50,863 bases of DNA from contig WRLK01000020.1 of the NCBI GenBank assembly GCA_009777635.1, positions 1 to 50,863 on the forward strand, read 5' to 3'. The position numbers were made by a program, and so were the translations under genes. Below, piece by piece: positions 11,570 to 20,550 of the stretch; position 1 is the stretch's first letter; every line of letters starts with the position of its first letter. A model generated the notes under the pieces. The model ran no database searches. It was not told where the DNA came from and worked only from the letters and a program-made list of their open reading frames with translations. This stretch comes from Oscillospiraceae bacterium. Lineage in GTDB: Bacteria > Bacillota > Clostridia > Oscillospirales > Ruminococcaceae.

Positions 11570-12604
11570 TTATAACGCGCCTGCTCGTTTATGCATTTCT
11601 ATGTATTGCTCGACGTTGTCTATGGTAACAAGCGGGTTGCCTATATCGGTGTTGATTTCAGTTTCCTGTCCGGTGAGAAGCTTGTTGGACGTCTCAAGAA
11701 GCAGCTCCGCCAAATCGTAAGCCGATTGCAGGCAGGTTGAAGTCATTTTGCCTTCTTGAATGAGAAGGATTGCCTCGGCTGTTCCGTCAACGCCATAAGC
11801 GAGAATGTCTGCGAATTTCGGATTGTCCTTGACGGCTTCCAGCGCGCCGGCAGCCATGTTGTCATTCATTGAAATGATTGCGTCAATCCTGTCGTTGGCT
11901 TGAATCCAGTCCTCCATAAATGCCATGGCCTCGTCCTTGTTCCAGTTTGCGATTTGCTCGCCTACTATTGTGACGTCGGAGCGCTTTTCAAAGAATTCGG
12001 TCTGCCAGCTTAAACGGCGCTGGTCGGCGTGGAAGTTTCCGGGAGGTCCGTTTAGCACGACGACATTGGCGTTTTCAGGCACTTGCTCCAAAGCGGCTAC
12101 CGCGTTGACCGCCGCCTGCATGTAAGGATCGGCGTCGACGGAGGACCCGCCTGCGATACCCTCAATGCGCGCGTTGGTGGTAATCGCGAAAATACCCGCC
12201 GCGATGATTTGTTCAACATAAGGCCGCTGGGCTTCGCCGTTGTTCGGCTGTACGATGATCAAATCGTATCTGTTTGTAATCGAGTTCTCAATCAGTGAGT
12301 TTACCTTGTCGTCAGAAGCCTCGCCGTCCATGATGTCAACGCTTATGTTCGGGTATTTATCGGCTTCTTCCCTCACGGCGTTTGCAAGCCATGCCGCAAA
12401 GGAGTCGGCCTGCGCCCTTGCAATGTATGCAACCCTGAAGGTTTGCTCACCGGCATCCTCCGGCGCAGCCGACGGCGCGGAATCCGAAGAAGAATCGGCA
12501 GGCGGCGCGGAGGGCTGGGCGCTTCCACCGCTTCCGCCGCCGCAGCCGGCAAGCAATGCGACCGATAAGAGAAGCGCTACTAACACATGAGATATTTTTT
12601 TCAT
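11570..12604 (-). CDS. Sugar/polyol-binding lipoprotein, RbsB-like
   Basis: Substrate-binding protein of the second CUT2 importer (344 residues). The signal peptide ends in the lipobox LLAGC with Cys21, followed by a glycine/serine/alanine-rich linker to about residue 52. The body is a type 4 periplasmic-binding fold with FRVAYIARAQADSF at the start and VQPNNGEAQ in the first ligand-binding lobe. It is the third transporter gene, after the ATPase and permease, and is separated from the permease by element A1. Likely ligands are pentoses or polyols, judged from the adjacent dehydrogenase and ROK regulator; this is inference. Confidence 0.9.
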   Translation of the reverse strand: MKKISHVLVALLLSVALLAGCGGGSGGSAQPSAPPADSSSDSAPSAAPEDAGEQTFRVAYIARAQADSFAAWLANAVREEADKYPNISVDIMDGEASDDKVNSLIENSITNRYDLIIVQPNNGEAQRPYVEQIIAAGIFAITTNARIEGIAGGSSVDADPYMQAAVNAVAALEQVPENANVVVLNGPPGNFHADQRRLSWQTEFFEKRSDVTIVGEQIANWNKDEAMAFMEDWIQANDRIDAIISMNDNMAAGALEAVKDNPKFADILAYGVDGTAEAILLIQEGKMTSTCLQSAYDLAELLLETSNKLLTGQETEINTDIGNPLVTIDNVEQYIEMHKRAGAL

Positions 12605-12633
12605 TTTTTAAGAACCTTCTTTCTATTTTGTTT

Positions 12634-12775
12634 AGAACCTGTCTTCAATAACGAAAAGTGCCGGCGCAGCGAAGCGAGATTGCTTTGCAATCGTGATGAA
12701 CTGCATATGATTTAAACGTTGCAATGCGGAAAAATCGCCGCTGCGGTGGTGCTTTGCGTATTGAAGATGGGTTCT
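12634..12775. repeat. Palindromic element A1 (142 bp, MITE-like)
   Basis: The ends AGAACCTGTCTTCAATA (12634-12650) and its near-complement (12759-12775) are terminal inverted repeats. Inner parts (AGTGCCGGCGCAGCGAAGC against the complement of GCCGCTGCGGTGGTGCT) also pair, so the whole element can fold into one long hairpin. Copies occur at 24166-24215 and 47209-47372. It carries no ORF. It sits between the permease and binding-protein genes of one operon. A module at about 12679-12712 is shared with element C1. Confidence 0.85.
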
Positions 12776-12807
12776 TAGATCTAAACAGGCATGTATGATA
12801 CAGCCCG

Positions 12808-13809
12808 TCAAGAAGCAACCTTTTGTTTTTTATTCTTATCCTCAACGTTACCCAAGTGGCCCTTGGTTCTTCTGCCCTTGGTCCAGATGTCGTAAATGAC
12901 AGCCAGTGCGATAATCGCGCCGCGAATTACCTGCTGGAGATAAGAGTCAACATTCGCAAGATTCATGATATTATTCAAAAAGCCTACGATAAACGCACCG
13001 GCAAGAGTACCCGATGCCGTGCCGACGCCGCCGGAAAAGCTGGTTCCGCCGATGATTGCGGCTGTCAGCGCGTGGAACTCAAAGCCAATCGCCCCGTTTG
13101 GCTGTCCCGCGTTGATACGCGACATGAACAGCACGCCCGCTAAGCCGACAAACGCCCCGTTTATCAGGTAGGCGATGTACTTTGAGCGGATGACGTTGAT
13201 TCCGGACGCCACAGCCGCCGCCTCGTTGCCGCCCACGGCGTAAAGAGAGCGTCCAAAGCGCGTGTGCTTGAGTATGTACCAGGTAAATATCGCGATGACA
13301 ATCAGGAATATTACCGACACAGGCATACCGAAGACCGTGCCTTGTCCGAATACTACGAAGTCGCCAAGCTGTAGGATATTCTGCCCTTGCGTGTAAAGCA
13401 GCGCCACGCCGCGCGCCATTGTCATCATAGCCAGTGTTGCGATAAAGGGAGGCGTTTTAAAGTTTGCCACCATCACGGCGTTGATTAAGTTACACGCCAT
13501 ACCCGCCAATATTCCCACAATCAGTGACAGTATAAGGGAATTGGTAGATTTGTAGCAGTCTACCGCCAAAACGCCCGCAAGCGCCAGAACCGAGCCGGCG
13601 GACAAATCCAGCATGCCGCCGATAATAAGGATTGTCGCCCCGAAAGCCAAAATGGTTGTAACGGCAAGCTGCCTGGATATATTGGACAGGTTGCCGATGG
13701 ATAAAAAGTTCGGATTAATCAAGGCGCAAAGGAAAAACAAAATAATCAGCACGAGATAGATATTGTACTTTTTTATCATTACGCTCCAGATATTTTTTAC
13801 AGAACTCAC
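12808..13809 (-). CDS. CUT2 sugar ABC transporter permease, RbsC-like
   Basis: Membrane permease of 333 residues with about eight to ten hydrophobic segments. The conserved GGMLDLSAGSVLALAGV block lies near residue 64-80, and the C-terminal GGTSFSGGVGTASGTLAGAFIVGFLNN block is typical of RbsC. The start is GTG, with an AAAGGGTG binding site upstream; an ATG just before it is in another frame. It follows the ATPase gene by 21 bases, so they are cotranscribed. The basic tail (KGRRTKGHLGNVEDKNKKQK) is cytoplasmic. The substrate is unknown. Confidence 0.92.
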   Translation of the reverse strand: MSSVKNIWSVMIKKYNIYLVLIILFFLCALINPNFLSIGNLSNISRQLAVTTILAFGATILIIGGMLDLSAGSVLALAGVLAVDCYKSTNSLILSLIVGILAGMACNLINAVMVANFKTPPFIATLAMMTMARGVALLYTQGQNILQLGDFVVFGQGTVFGMPVSVIFLIVIAIFTWYILKHTRFGRSLYAVGGNEAAAVASGINVIRSKYIAYLINGAFVGLAGVLFMSRINAGQPNGAIGFEFHALTAAIIGGTSFSGGVGTASGTLAGAFIVGFLNNIMNLANVDSYLQQVIRGAIIALAVIYDIWTKGRRTKGHLGNVEDKNKKQKVAS

Positions 13810-13830
13810 ATACTCACACCCTTTTCTAAA

Positions 13831-15345
13831 TTAATTATTTACGGCACGGCGCTCTTTGGTGCCGGTTGCATAATACATAATCCGCTCCTGCGAGAAGTCC
13901 TCGCGTTGGATTTCGCCGGTTATCTTCCCTTGGCTCATAACATAAATCCGGTCGCACATGCCAATCAGCTCCGGCAGCTCGGAGGATACCATGATAATTC
14001 CTTTTCCTTCCCTTGCCATTTCGCTCATCAGCTTATAAATCTCATATTTGGCGCCGATATCGATACCACGGGTCGGTTCGTCCAGAATCAGGACGACAGG
14101 GTTGCGCATCATCCATTTCGACAAGATGACCTTTTGCTGGTTGCCGCCAGACAACGCCTCTATTGCCGTTTCCATTGTAGGGGTCTTTACGCGCATTCTT
14201 TTGAACAGCTCATTTACAACCGAATGCTCTTTTTTTGCGTTTAAAAACCCTTTTCCGATAATTTTTTCAAGGCTTGCAAGCGACGCGTTCTCTTTCACGC
14301 TTCTTACCGGGATAATGCCGTACCTGCGCCTGTCCTCCGAAAGCATAACAACGCCGTTCGCAATGCTTTCACGTACATTTTTTACGGAAACCTTCCGGCC
14401 TTTTAGCTTAATCTCGCCTGCGTTAATGGGGTCAAGCCCGAAAACGCAGCGCATGACCTCTGTGCGTCCGGCGCCCATGAGACCGGCAAAACCAAGGATT
14501 TCTCCGCCGCGAAGGTGAAAGTTTACGTCGCGGAAAACGCCGCGGTTTTCCAAATTTTCAACCTCCAGCAGGTTTTCCCCGATAGGGATGTCCTCCTTAG
14601 GGTAATCGTTTGAGATTTTGCGCCCGACCATGTCCGCGATAACGGTTTCAATGTCTGTTTCCCCCACAGGATGGCTTGATACCACGGCCCCATCCCTGAA
14701 GACCGTTATCTCATCCGCTATCTTGAAGATTTCGTCGAGCTTGTGCGATATGTAGATAATGCATACTCCGCGGGCTTTCAGCGCCGCTATTTTTTCAAAC
14801 AGCTTCTCGACTTCCTTTTGAGTGATTGCCGACGTCGGCTCATCCATGATGATGATGTCGGATTTGCACGAAATAGCCTTGATGATTTCCAGCATTTGTA
14901 TGTCGGAAACAGTCAGGTCTTTCAAGGGCAGATCGGGCGGATACGGCAGATTTTCTTCTTTCAGCAGCTCGATCGTGTATTTTCTTACGTGCTTCCAATC
15001 AACCTTTCCAAGCTTGTTTACCGGAAGCCTGCCCAAAAAAATATTTTCCTCCACCGTCATTTCAGGGACATAATTCATTTCCTGAAAAATCATGGATATC
15101 CCAAGGTTCCGTGCTTGCATTGGGTTATGGATTTTTACCGGGTTTTCATCAACATAGATTTGTCCTTTGTCAGGTTGGTACACGCCGTTAATAATTTTCA
15201 TCAGGGTAGATTTTCCAGCTCCGTTTTCCCCGCAAAGCACATGGACGCTGCCTTTTTTGACAGTAAAGTCAATTTTATCCAGAGCCTTTACGCCGGGAAA
15301 GGATTTTTCTATTTGCGAAACGCGCAGCTTGATTGTTTGCTCCAT
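13831..15345 (-). CDS. CUT2 sugar ABC transporter ATP-binding protein, RbsA-like
   Basis: Double ATPase of 504 residues and first gene of the transporter operon. Cassette 1 has P-loop GENGAGKS (about 40-47) and Walker B IIMDEPTSAI. Cassette 2 has the altered P-loop [10 protein letters not shown], signature [10 protein letters not shown] and Walker [15 protein letters not shown] start at the ATG at 15345, preceded by GGAGGTG. Upstream in-frame codons overlap the operator palindrome and have no binding site. A consensus promoter with an overlapping palindrome lies at 15365-15425, and the ROK regulator gene lies directly upstream. Confidence 0.94.
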   Translation of the reverse strand: MEQTIKLRVSQIEKSFPGVKALDKIDFTVKKGSVHVLCGENGAGKSTLMKIINGVYQPDKGQIYVDENPVKIHNPMQARNLGISMIFQEMNYVPEMTVEENIFLGRLPVNKLGKVDWKHVRKYTIELLKEENLPYPPDLPLKDLTVSDIQMLEIIKAISCKSDIIIMDEPTSAITQKEVEKLFEKIAALKARGVCIIYISHKLDEIFKIADEITVFRDGAVVSSHPVGETDIETVIADMVGRKISNDYPKEDIPIGENLLEVENLENRGVFRDVNFHLRGGEILGFAGLMGAGRTEVMRCVFGLDPINAGEIKLKGRKVSVKNVRESIANGVVMLSEDRRRYGIIPVRSVKENASLASLEKIIGKGFLNAKKEHSVVNELFKRMRVKTPTMETAIEALSGGNQQKVILSKWMMRNPVVLILDEPTRGIDIGAKYEIYKLMSEMAREGKGIIMVSSELPELIGMCDRIYVMSQGKITGEIQREDFSQERIMYYATGTKERRAVNN

Positions 15346-15364
15346 AAACACCTCCAGAAAATGA

Positions 15365-15401
15365 ATAATACTTTTACAATATGATTTTGTAAAAGTATTA
15401 T
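15365..15401. promoter_or_regulatory. Operator palindrome, probable ROK-repressor site
   Basis: ATAATACTTTTACAA (15365-15379) and its exact complement (15387-15401) are 15-bp arms around a 7-base spacer. The site overlaps the -10 box and start point of the transporter promoter. A related half-site (AATACTTTTATAA) lies downstream of the -10 box of the ROK gene near 16738-16750. Binding by the neighbouring ROK protein would block transcription; this is inferred from position. Confidence 0.8.
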
Positions 15402-15425
15402 ACAATACCTTTTTATAAATGTCAA
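15397..15425 (-). promoter_or_regulatory. Consensus sigma-A promoter of the RbsA-like operon
   Basis: TTGACA (15420-15425) and TATAAT (15397-15402) are perfect consensus boxes with a 17-base spacer on the minus strand. Such a strong promoter needs tight repression, which the overlapping palindrome could provide. Confidence 0.9.
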
Positions 15426-15487
15426 CACAATTTTAAAAGTTTATTCAAAATTTATAAATATAATGTGCAGTTTTATATAACATTTAC

Positions 15488-15525
15488 AAATCCCCGCTGA
15501 ATATAAGACAATTCAGCAGGGATTT
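15488..15525 (-). terminator. Hairpin after the ROK regulator gene
   Basis: AAATCCCCGCTGAAT (15488-15502) pairs with ATTCAGCAGGGATTT (15511-15525), 15 positions with one mismatch. The following T-tract on the minus strand is weak, so termination may be partial. It separates the ROK gene from the transporter promoter. Confidence 0.6.
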
Positions 15526-15575
15526 GCACCTTTTGAAATAGAAAGTATATGCGGAAATAAATACCGCAAGACATG

Positions 15576-16700
15576 TTATATGCCGTCAATAAACGGTTGA
15601 ACATGTTGCAGTGCGGCGCCAACCGCCGACGCCTCCATTTTGTATTTGCAGACCTTGACATATTCCCCGTTTGCCTCAAAGGAATTAAGCTTTGCCGCAA
15701 GCCCCTTGAAATGGGCGACGTAATCGTCCATGCAGCCACCAACTTGTCCGCCAAGGATTACGCTGCAATCGAACGTCATGCGCAGGCTGTTGACAACGAT
15801 GGAAAGATGGCGCATATATGTGTTCCATACCTGTTCGTGGTAAGCGCTTCCCTGTTTTATCAGGTTAAAAAATTCAGTCAGGCTGCCGTCCGCCGTATCG
15901 GTAAGCACGGCTGAGTTGCAATATGCGTCGACACACCCGTGCTGTCCGCAATAGCACCGGGTTCCGCCCGGGATGATTGTAATATGGCCAAGCTCGGCGC
16001 TTCTGTTGTTTTCGCCGGGATAAAATTTATTGTTCAATAAAATCGCCCCGCCTACGCTGCTGCTAAGCGATAGGTATACAACATTATCGACGCTTTCGTG
16101 ATTCCATAGCTCGGCGATCCCGGCTGCGTTTGCGTCATTGCTCAACAAGCATTTGTATGGTATGTATTCCTCAAAGCTGGAAAGGCTTCCGTCGGTAAAA
16201 TCGAGCACGGTTGAATATGTGACGGTTCTGCCGTCGGCAGACAAAAGGCTTGGCACTGAAATACCCACGCCTAATATTTTAGAGCGGTCAATGTCCTCTC
16301 CGATAGCCAATTCAACCGTTTTCCCGATATAGCGAAAATAATCCGTGTTTTTCTCAAATAGCGCACGGACTCTTTCCGTTCTCAAAATATTCCCGTAAAT
16401 ATCAATGACCGCTGCTACGACATGGTTTCTGGTGATGTCGATTCCAACCGCGTATCTGGCGGGGGTGTTGGCGGAAAGCGCCTTGGCCTTGCGTCCTCCC
16501 GTCGATTCAAGCATGCCCGTTTCTATAATAAGCCCCTGCTCTTTTAGGGTCTTGATGTTTTGATTAACTGTGGGAAGGCTCATGTTTAAAGCATCGGCAA
16601 TATTTTGTTTTGATACGGCATTGTTATGATAGACATACTTAAAAATACGGTTCCGGTTCATTTTTTTCATTTCAATACTGCTAATGCTTTGGTTATTCAT
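15576..16700 (-). CDS. ROK-family transcriptional repressor (XylR/NagC-like)
   Basis: A 374-residue sugar-responsive repressor. Residues 15-62 form a winged helix-turn-helix (NIADALNMSLPTVNQNIKTL is the recognition region). The ROK domain starts near 82 with the phosphate-binding YAVGIDITRNHV. The zinc site is seen in His239 and C-x-C-x4-C (Cys249, Cys251, Cys256). I start at the ATG at 16700, after GGGGGAT; an upstream in-frame ATG has no binding site. It lies upstream of the pentose/polyol transporter with a palindrome on that promoter, and it probably represses that operon and itself. The ligand is likely xylose or a related pentose, by family and context. Confidence 0.88.
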   Translation of the reverse strand: MNNQSISSIEMKKMNRNRIFKYVYHNNAVSKQNIADALNMSLPTVNQNIKTLKEQGLIIETGMLESTGGRKAKALSANTPARYAVGIDITRNHVVAAVIDIYGNILRTERVRALFEKNTDYFRYIGKTVELAIGEDIDRSKILGVGISVPSLLSADGRTVTYSTVLDFTDGSLSSFEEYIPYKCLLSNDANAAGIAELWNHESVDNVVYLSLSSSVGGAILLNNKFYPGENNRSAELGHITIIPGGTRCYCGQHGCVDAYCNSAVLTDTADGSLTEFFNLIKQGSAYHEQVWNTYMRHLSIVVNSLRMTFDCSVILGGQVGGCMDDYVAHFKGLAAKLNSFEANGEYVKVCKYKMEASAVGAALQHVQPFIDGI

Positions 16701-16707
16701 TGCCAAT

Positions 16708-16727
16708 CCCCCATCAGATGCGTTTAT
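16708..16727 (-). promoter_or_regulatory. Small hairpin before the ROK start codon
   Basis: On the minus strand CAGATGC pairs with GCATCTG around a six-base loop, ending just upstream of the GGGGGAT binding site. It might limit translation of the regulator; no partner was identified. Confidence 0.4.
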
Positions 16728-16761
16728 GCATCTGGTTTTATAAAAGTATTTATTTGATATT

Positions 16762-16790
16762 ATTTTAACATGGATTAACATAAATTGCAA
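16762..16790 (-). promoter_or_regulatory. Promoter of the ROK regulator gene
   Basis: TTGCAA (16785-16790) and TAAAAT (16762-16767) are 17 bases apart on the minus strand. An operator-like half-site lies about 10 bases downstream, consistent with autoregulation. Confidence 0.65.
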
Positions 16791-16818
16791 TACTTGTAAT
16801 TCATGAACCTTTATATAT

Positions 16819-16844
16819 AAAAACCGCCCCGATTATCGGGGCGG
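16819..16844 (-). terminator. Strong terminator after the GH120 gene
   Basis: The perfect stem CCGCCCCGAT/ATCGGGGCGG (16824-16844) is followed by TTTTT (16819-16823) on the minus strand. Confidence 0.92.
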
Positions 16845-16856
16845 CCGAGCGTGTCT

Positions 16857-18917
16857 TCAGGCCTTTGCGTTGCTTTTGTATTCAGCGGCGGTTATCTGTG
16901 CGTTAACAGCCCCCGCCGTTTCAAAAGGCCCGGGCGTCGGGTTTATCGCGCGGTGCGCGCCGAAATAATCCTTGTTGAACACAATGGGTGAGCCGTCCGG
17001 GCTTTCAAATTTTTGCTCCGGCTCAAAGGCTTCGCCTAACAGTTCCGTCGATATTGTCTGCGTATCGGGCTGCGGTAAATGCTCGTATAAGTTTGTTTTA
17101 AGCATATATTTCCCGTCTTGAACCGCAAGCGACAAATCAATACGGTTTTCTTTATCCTCTAAGAAATCCTTTTCCTTATCGCATGGCTTTGCCCCGTTGA
17201 AAAAGACGTTGCCGCCCGTATAAACAGGAAGTGGCTCGTAATATTTATCGCTTTTGAAGAGGGCTTCGGGATTATCCGGGTTAGGTATGAACTTGCTGAA
17301 ATATTCGTCGGCGGTGGGATATCCGTCATAAGGCTTTGTGCCGCACTCAAGATTCGGCTCGCCCGTGCCGAACATCGTGTCCTCGGCCACAACGGATTTT
17401 GCAACCGCGTCAAGGTCTTTGCGGATTGGCTGCTGTATGAACACGTTATTGTAAAACCGCGCGTCACCGTGCAGGAACGTCATGAAGCCGGCGATTTCGG
17501 TGCGGTGTGGCACGTGGTAAGGCGTGTACCGAGGGGACGGCATGCTCTTGGCGCTGTTTTCGGTTCCAAGGCCCACATAGGTAAGTGAACCCGCGATGAG
17601 GTTATGCACAAAAGCAAGCCCCTGCGTGCTGATGCGAAGGGCGCACTGCGACAACAGGATATTATTGTCGATTAGCGTGGGGCCGTGCGCGACCTCCACA
17701 AAAATGTCTTCGCCAATGGAGAAAGGCTGCGGGATTTCCACACCTTCAGGCATAATATTGTCATGGAACAGGTTTTGTGTTACCCTTGTGCCCTGAACCT
17801 GCCAGTCCAGCCACATGCCGCGGGAGCAATGGTGGATATGGTTTCTGCGGAATATCACGTCGATTGCGGCGTGCATTTTAATCCCGCCAATCTCATAACC
17901 GAAAAGGTCCTGCTTGTTGTTTATATGGTGGATATGGTTGTCCTCAATGATGGAGAACACGCCGCCCAGATGCCCGACGATACCGGTTTGCCCGCAATCG
18001 TGGATGTTACATCTACGGACGATGTGCGAGCCGATGTTTTCTTTTGTCCAGCCCTCGTTCACGGCCTGACAGACGGCGTCCCTTTCCGTTTGCGTGCCGT
18101 CCTTGTAAAATTTGGTCGTCCATTTGTTTTCGTTGTTCGGCTGAAGGTATTTTCCAAGGGAAATACCGCTGCACCGGGAATCGGATACCTCGCAGTCCTC
18201 GATGATCCAGCCCTTTGACCAGTGTGGGCCTATCATCCCTTCTTGATACGCCGTGGGCGGCGCCCACTGTGTAGCCGCCTGCTTCACGGTAAAGCCCGAC
18301 AGCGTGATGTAGTTGACCCCGGTTTTTTCAGGATAAAAGCAATGCTTGCGCACGTTAATCTCGACGTCTTCAACGTTCGGGTCGGCGCCGTGGAAGTTCG
18401 CGTAAATCACGGTATTATCGCCGTCCTGCTCCGTAAACCATTTATATACCGAGAAATCCGGGTCCCACGACTCTTTGCTGACCGTAGCGGCTAAAACCGC
18501 GTCTAAGCTCTGCGTTTCATACATGGATTTGCCGTTGAGGTACACCTCGCCCGTATGAACCGGTGTGGCGGGGACATACCAGTCGCCTTTTATCAGAGAT
18601 GTGTATGGATTGTATCCGCCAAACAGTCCGTTCGGGATACGCGCCGCCCATACGCCGCCCTTGTAGGCTTTCCAGTTTTTCACGGGCTCCGCGCCGGTGA
18701 TTACGGCCTTGCCCGTGATTTCCGAGCGGTAGGTAATCCGTTCGCCGTCGCTTTCGCCGCCGTTTTTAGGGTTTACCCATTCCCGGTAGACACCCGGAGC
18801 CACGAGAACCTCGTCGCCCGCCACCGCAAGCTCCGCGGCCTGCGATATTGTTTTGAACGGCGCTTCCTTGCTGCCGTCCCCGCTTCGTTTGGTAGTTGCC
18901 GAAACATAAATAATCAT
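16857..18917 (-). CDS. GH120 family beta-xylosidase (right-handed beta-helix)
   Basis: A 686-residue enzyme that resembles Thermoanaerobacterium XylC, the founding GH120 beta-xylosidase. Shared blocks include GVYREWV (42-48), PPTAYQEGMIGPHWSKGWIIED (220-241), a GIVGHLGGVFS segment (312-322) and WLDWQVQGTR (369-378). Glu342, Asp371 and Glu408 match the positions of the catalytic candidates in that family. It releases xylose from xylo-oligosaccharides. No signal peptide is visible, so it acts in the cytoplasm on oligosaccharides imported by the CUT1 transporter upstream. It has its own promoter (18948-18976), a GGAGG site and a strong terminator. Family assignment is from remembered sequence similarity; substrate not proven. 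Confidence 0.85.
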   Translation of the reverse strand: MIIYVSATTKRSGDGSKEAPFKTISQAAELAVAGDEVLVAPGVYREWVNPKNGGESDGERITYRSEITGKAVITGAEPVKNWKAYKGGVWAARIPNGLFGGYNPYTSLIKGDWYVPATPVHTGEVYLNGKSMYETQSLDAVLAATVSKESWDPDFSVYKWFTEQDGDNTVIYANFHGADPNVEDVEINVRKHCFYPEKTGVNYITLSGFTVKQAATQWAPPTAYQEGMIGPHWSKGWIIEDCEVSDSRCSGISLGKYLQPNNENKWTTKFYKDGTQTERDAVCQAVNEGWTKENIGSHIVRRCNIHDCGQTGIVGHLGGVFSIIEDNHIHHINNKQDLFGYEIGGIKMHAAIDVIFRRNHIHHCSRGMWLDWQVQGTRVTQNLFHDNIMPEGVEIPQPFSIGEDIFVEVAHGPTLIDNNILLSQCALRISTQGLAFVHNLIAGSLTYVGLGTENSAKSMPSPRYTPYHVPHRTEIAGFMTFLHGDARFYNNVFIQQPIRKDLDAVAKSVVAEDTMFGTGEPNLECGTKPYDGYPTADEYFSKFIPNPDNPEALFKSDKYYEPLPVYTGGNVFFNGAKPCDKEKDFLEDKENRIDLSLAVQDGKYMLKTNLYEHLPQPDTQTISTELLGEAFEPEQKFESPDGSPIVFNKDYFGAHRAINPTPGPFETAGAVNAQITAAEYKSNAKA

Positions 18918-18947
18918 ATTGTTACCTCCATATTATTTTCCATTGAA

Positions 18948-18976
18948 AGAATACCACAAGTGCTATATTTTTTCAA
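18948..18976 (-). promoter_or_regulatory. Candidate promoter of the GH120 gene
   Basis: TTGAAA (18971-18976) and TATTCT (18948-18953) with a 17-base spacer on the minus strand, 30 bases upstream of the start codon. The response regulator may also act here. Confidence 0.5.
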
Positions 18977-18990
18977 TTATATGACATTTT

Positions 18991-20550
18991 TTAAGGCCGC
19001 TGCGCCGCTTCCCTATACGCTGTGGGTGAGCAGCCGGTATTTTTTTTAAAGGCAAGGGAGAAATAATTGATGTCGCGGTAACCGACCATCCCCGCGATAA
19101 CGCCGATCTTTAAGTCTTTAGAGGTTAATAGGGATTTTGCCTGTTCCATCCTTTTACGCACGATGTACTCGTTGCACCCTTCGCCTGTTACCTGCTTAAA
19201 CAGGCGGGAAAAATAATTGGGCGTAACATATTGCATCGCCGCGATATTGGATACGGAAAGCTCCTCCGCAAGGTTTTCCAATATATATTTCTTGGCTATT
19301 TGAACCATCTCATGGGATTGAACCCGCTGAACGCCTTGCAGCCGTGAAAAGAAATTAAGGGTAACCCGGCAGGCTTCCTCGCTGCCGCATAAGGCAAGGG
19401 AACTTAGCAGTGCGGCAAACTCCCCGTTTATGCCCTCGCCCGTGCTGCCGATATGGTGATAGTATGCGGAGCAGGCAAGCTCAAAACAGCAGCGGCGCAC
19501 GGTGGACACTGAAAGGTTATGGGACTGCGCCGAATCGGAAAAGGTGGTAAACGCCCGGATAATCTGATCCATGTCTGTACCGGCGGACGTTATAATACAT
19601 TTGAGCTCCTGAAATATCTCGTCGAAAATATGAAGCCGCTGCTTTGCGCTGTTGGACTCAACAATCCCTTTCTTGTCCGCGCTTGAGAGCAGCAACAGGC
19701 TTTGCGCCTCGCCGTAAGATTCAGGCAGCTGTTTAAGGCCCGCAACCATGTGTCCGATCATAATCCCCGGGTCGATTGAAAACTCGTCATTCAGCATTCC
19801 GCGCAGTTTTTCCATGCGCTCAGCCGCGTCGTTTGCGGTATCGCCGCCATAAAGGATAAGGACAAGCTGCCCGTGCTCATCTTCAAATGTGACGCCTTCA
19901 AGCTTTGAATCAAACAGCTCAATGCAAATGTTTTTCACGGACATCGTCAAAAGCCCGAAGTGTTCGCGCCAGTGTCCGTCCTGCTCCGGCAGCAGGATGA
20001 TAATGGCTTGCAGCGGCTGGTTTCCGCGGTATTGGAGCTCCTCCGGCAACCCTGAGCCGTCCTCGGGAACAGAACGGCCGTGAACCAGCGCCCGCATCGC
20101 TTTTTCCATGCGTATCTGTTCCGCCGCCCCCTGGGCGCGGCGCATGACTTTATGGCGCTGCTCAATCCCCCGCTGTTTGTCAAGCTCCAGGATTTGATCC
20201 CGAATCACAGCGGTCAGGATATCCTCATCCGTAGGCTTTAAAATAAAATCCTGCACGTTCATGCGGCAACAGCGCTGGACATACTCAAAATGTTCGTAAC
20301 CGGTCAGCACGATAATCCTGGTGCGCGGGTAACGCTCGTTCACCCTTTCAATCAGTGAAAGGCCGTCCATTTCCGACATGCATATGTCCGTGAGCATGAT
20401 ATCGGGCTCATGCTCGTCCATTACCATAAGAGCGTTTTCGCCGCTGTTCGCGGTGAATATCCCGCCGACCCTTAGGTCCTCCCACGGAATCATATGGCGG
20501 ATGCCTTCGCGTATCATGCGCTCGTCGTCAACAATCAATGCCTTGTACAT
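18991..20550 (-). CDS. YesN-type response regulator with AraC DNA-binding domain
   Basis: A 519-residue two-component regulator. The receiver domain (1-120) has the acidic pair Asp8/Asp9, phosphoacceptor Asp55 (IMLTDICMSEMDG) and Lys near 105. A long middle region follows. The C-terminal AraC/XylS double helix-turn-helix (about 420-519) contains VTPNYFSRLFKQVTGEG and GYRDINYFSLAFKKNTGCSPTAYR. I start at the ATG at 20550, which overlaps the kinase gene by 23 bases; an in-frame TTG lies just before it. It is expected to activate the neighbouring xylo-oligosaccharide genes when phosphorylated by the adjacent kinase. Confidence 0.93.
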   Translation of the reverse strand: MYKALIVDDERMIREGIRHMIPWEDLRVGGIFTANSGENALMVMDEHEPDIMLTDICMSEMDGLSLIERVNERYPRTRIIVLTGYEHFEYVQRCCRMNVQDFILKPTDEDILTAVIRDQILELDKQRGIEQRHKVMRRAQGAAEQIRMEKAMRALVHGRSVPEDGSGLPEELQYRGNQPLQAIIILLPEQDGHWREHFGLLTMSVKNICIELFDSKLEGVTFEDEHGQLVLILYGGDTANDAAERMEKLRGMLNDEFSIDPGIMIGHMVAGLKQLPESYGEAQSLLLLSSADKKGIVESNSAKQRLHIFDEIFQELKCIITSAGTDMDQIIRAFTTFSDSAQSHNLSVSTVRRCCFELACSAYYHHIGSTGEGINGEFAALLSSLALCGSEEACRVTLNFFSRLQGVQRVQSHEMVQIAKKYILENLAEELSVSNIAAMQYVTPNYFSRLFKQVTGEGCNEYIVRKRMEQAKSLLTSKDLKIGVIAGMVGYRDINYFSLAFKKNTGCSPTAYREAAQRP

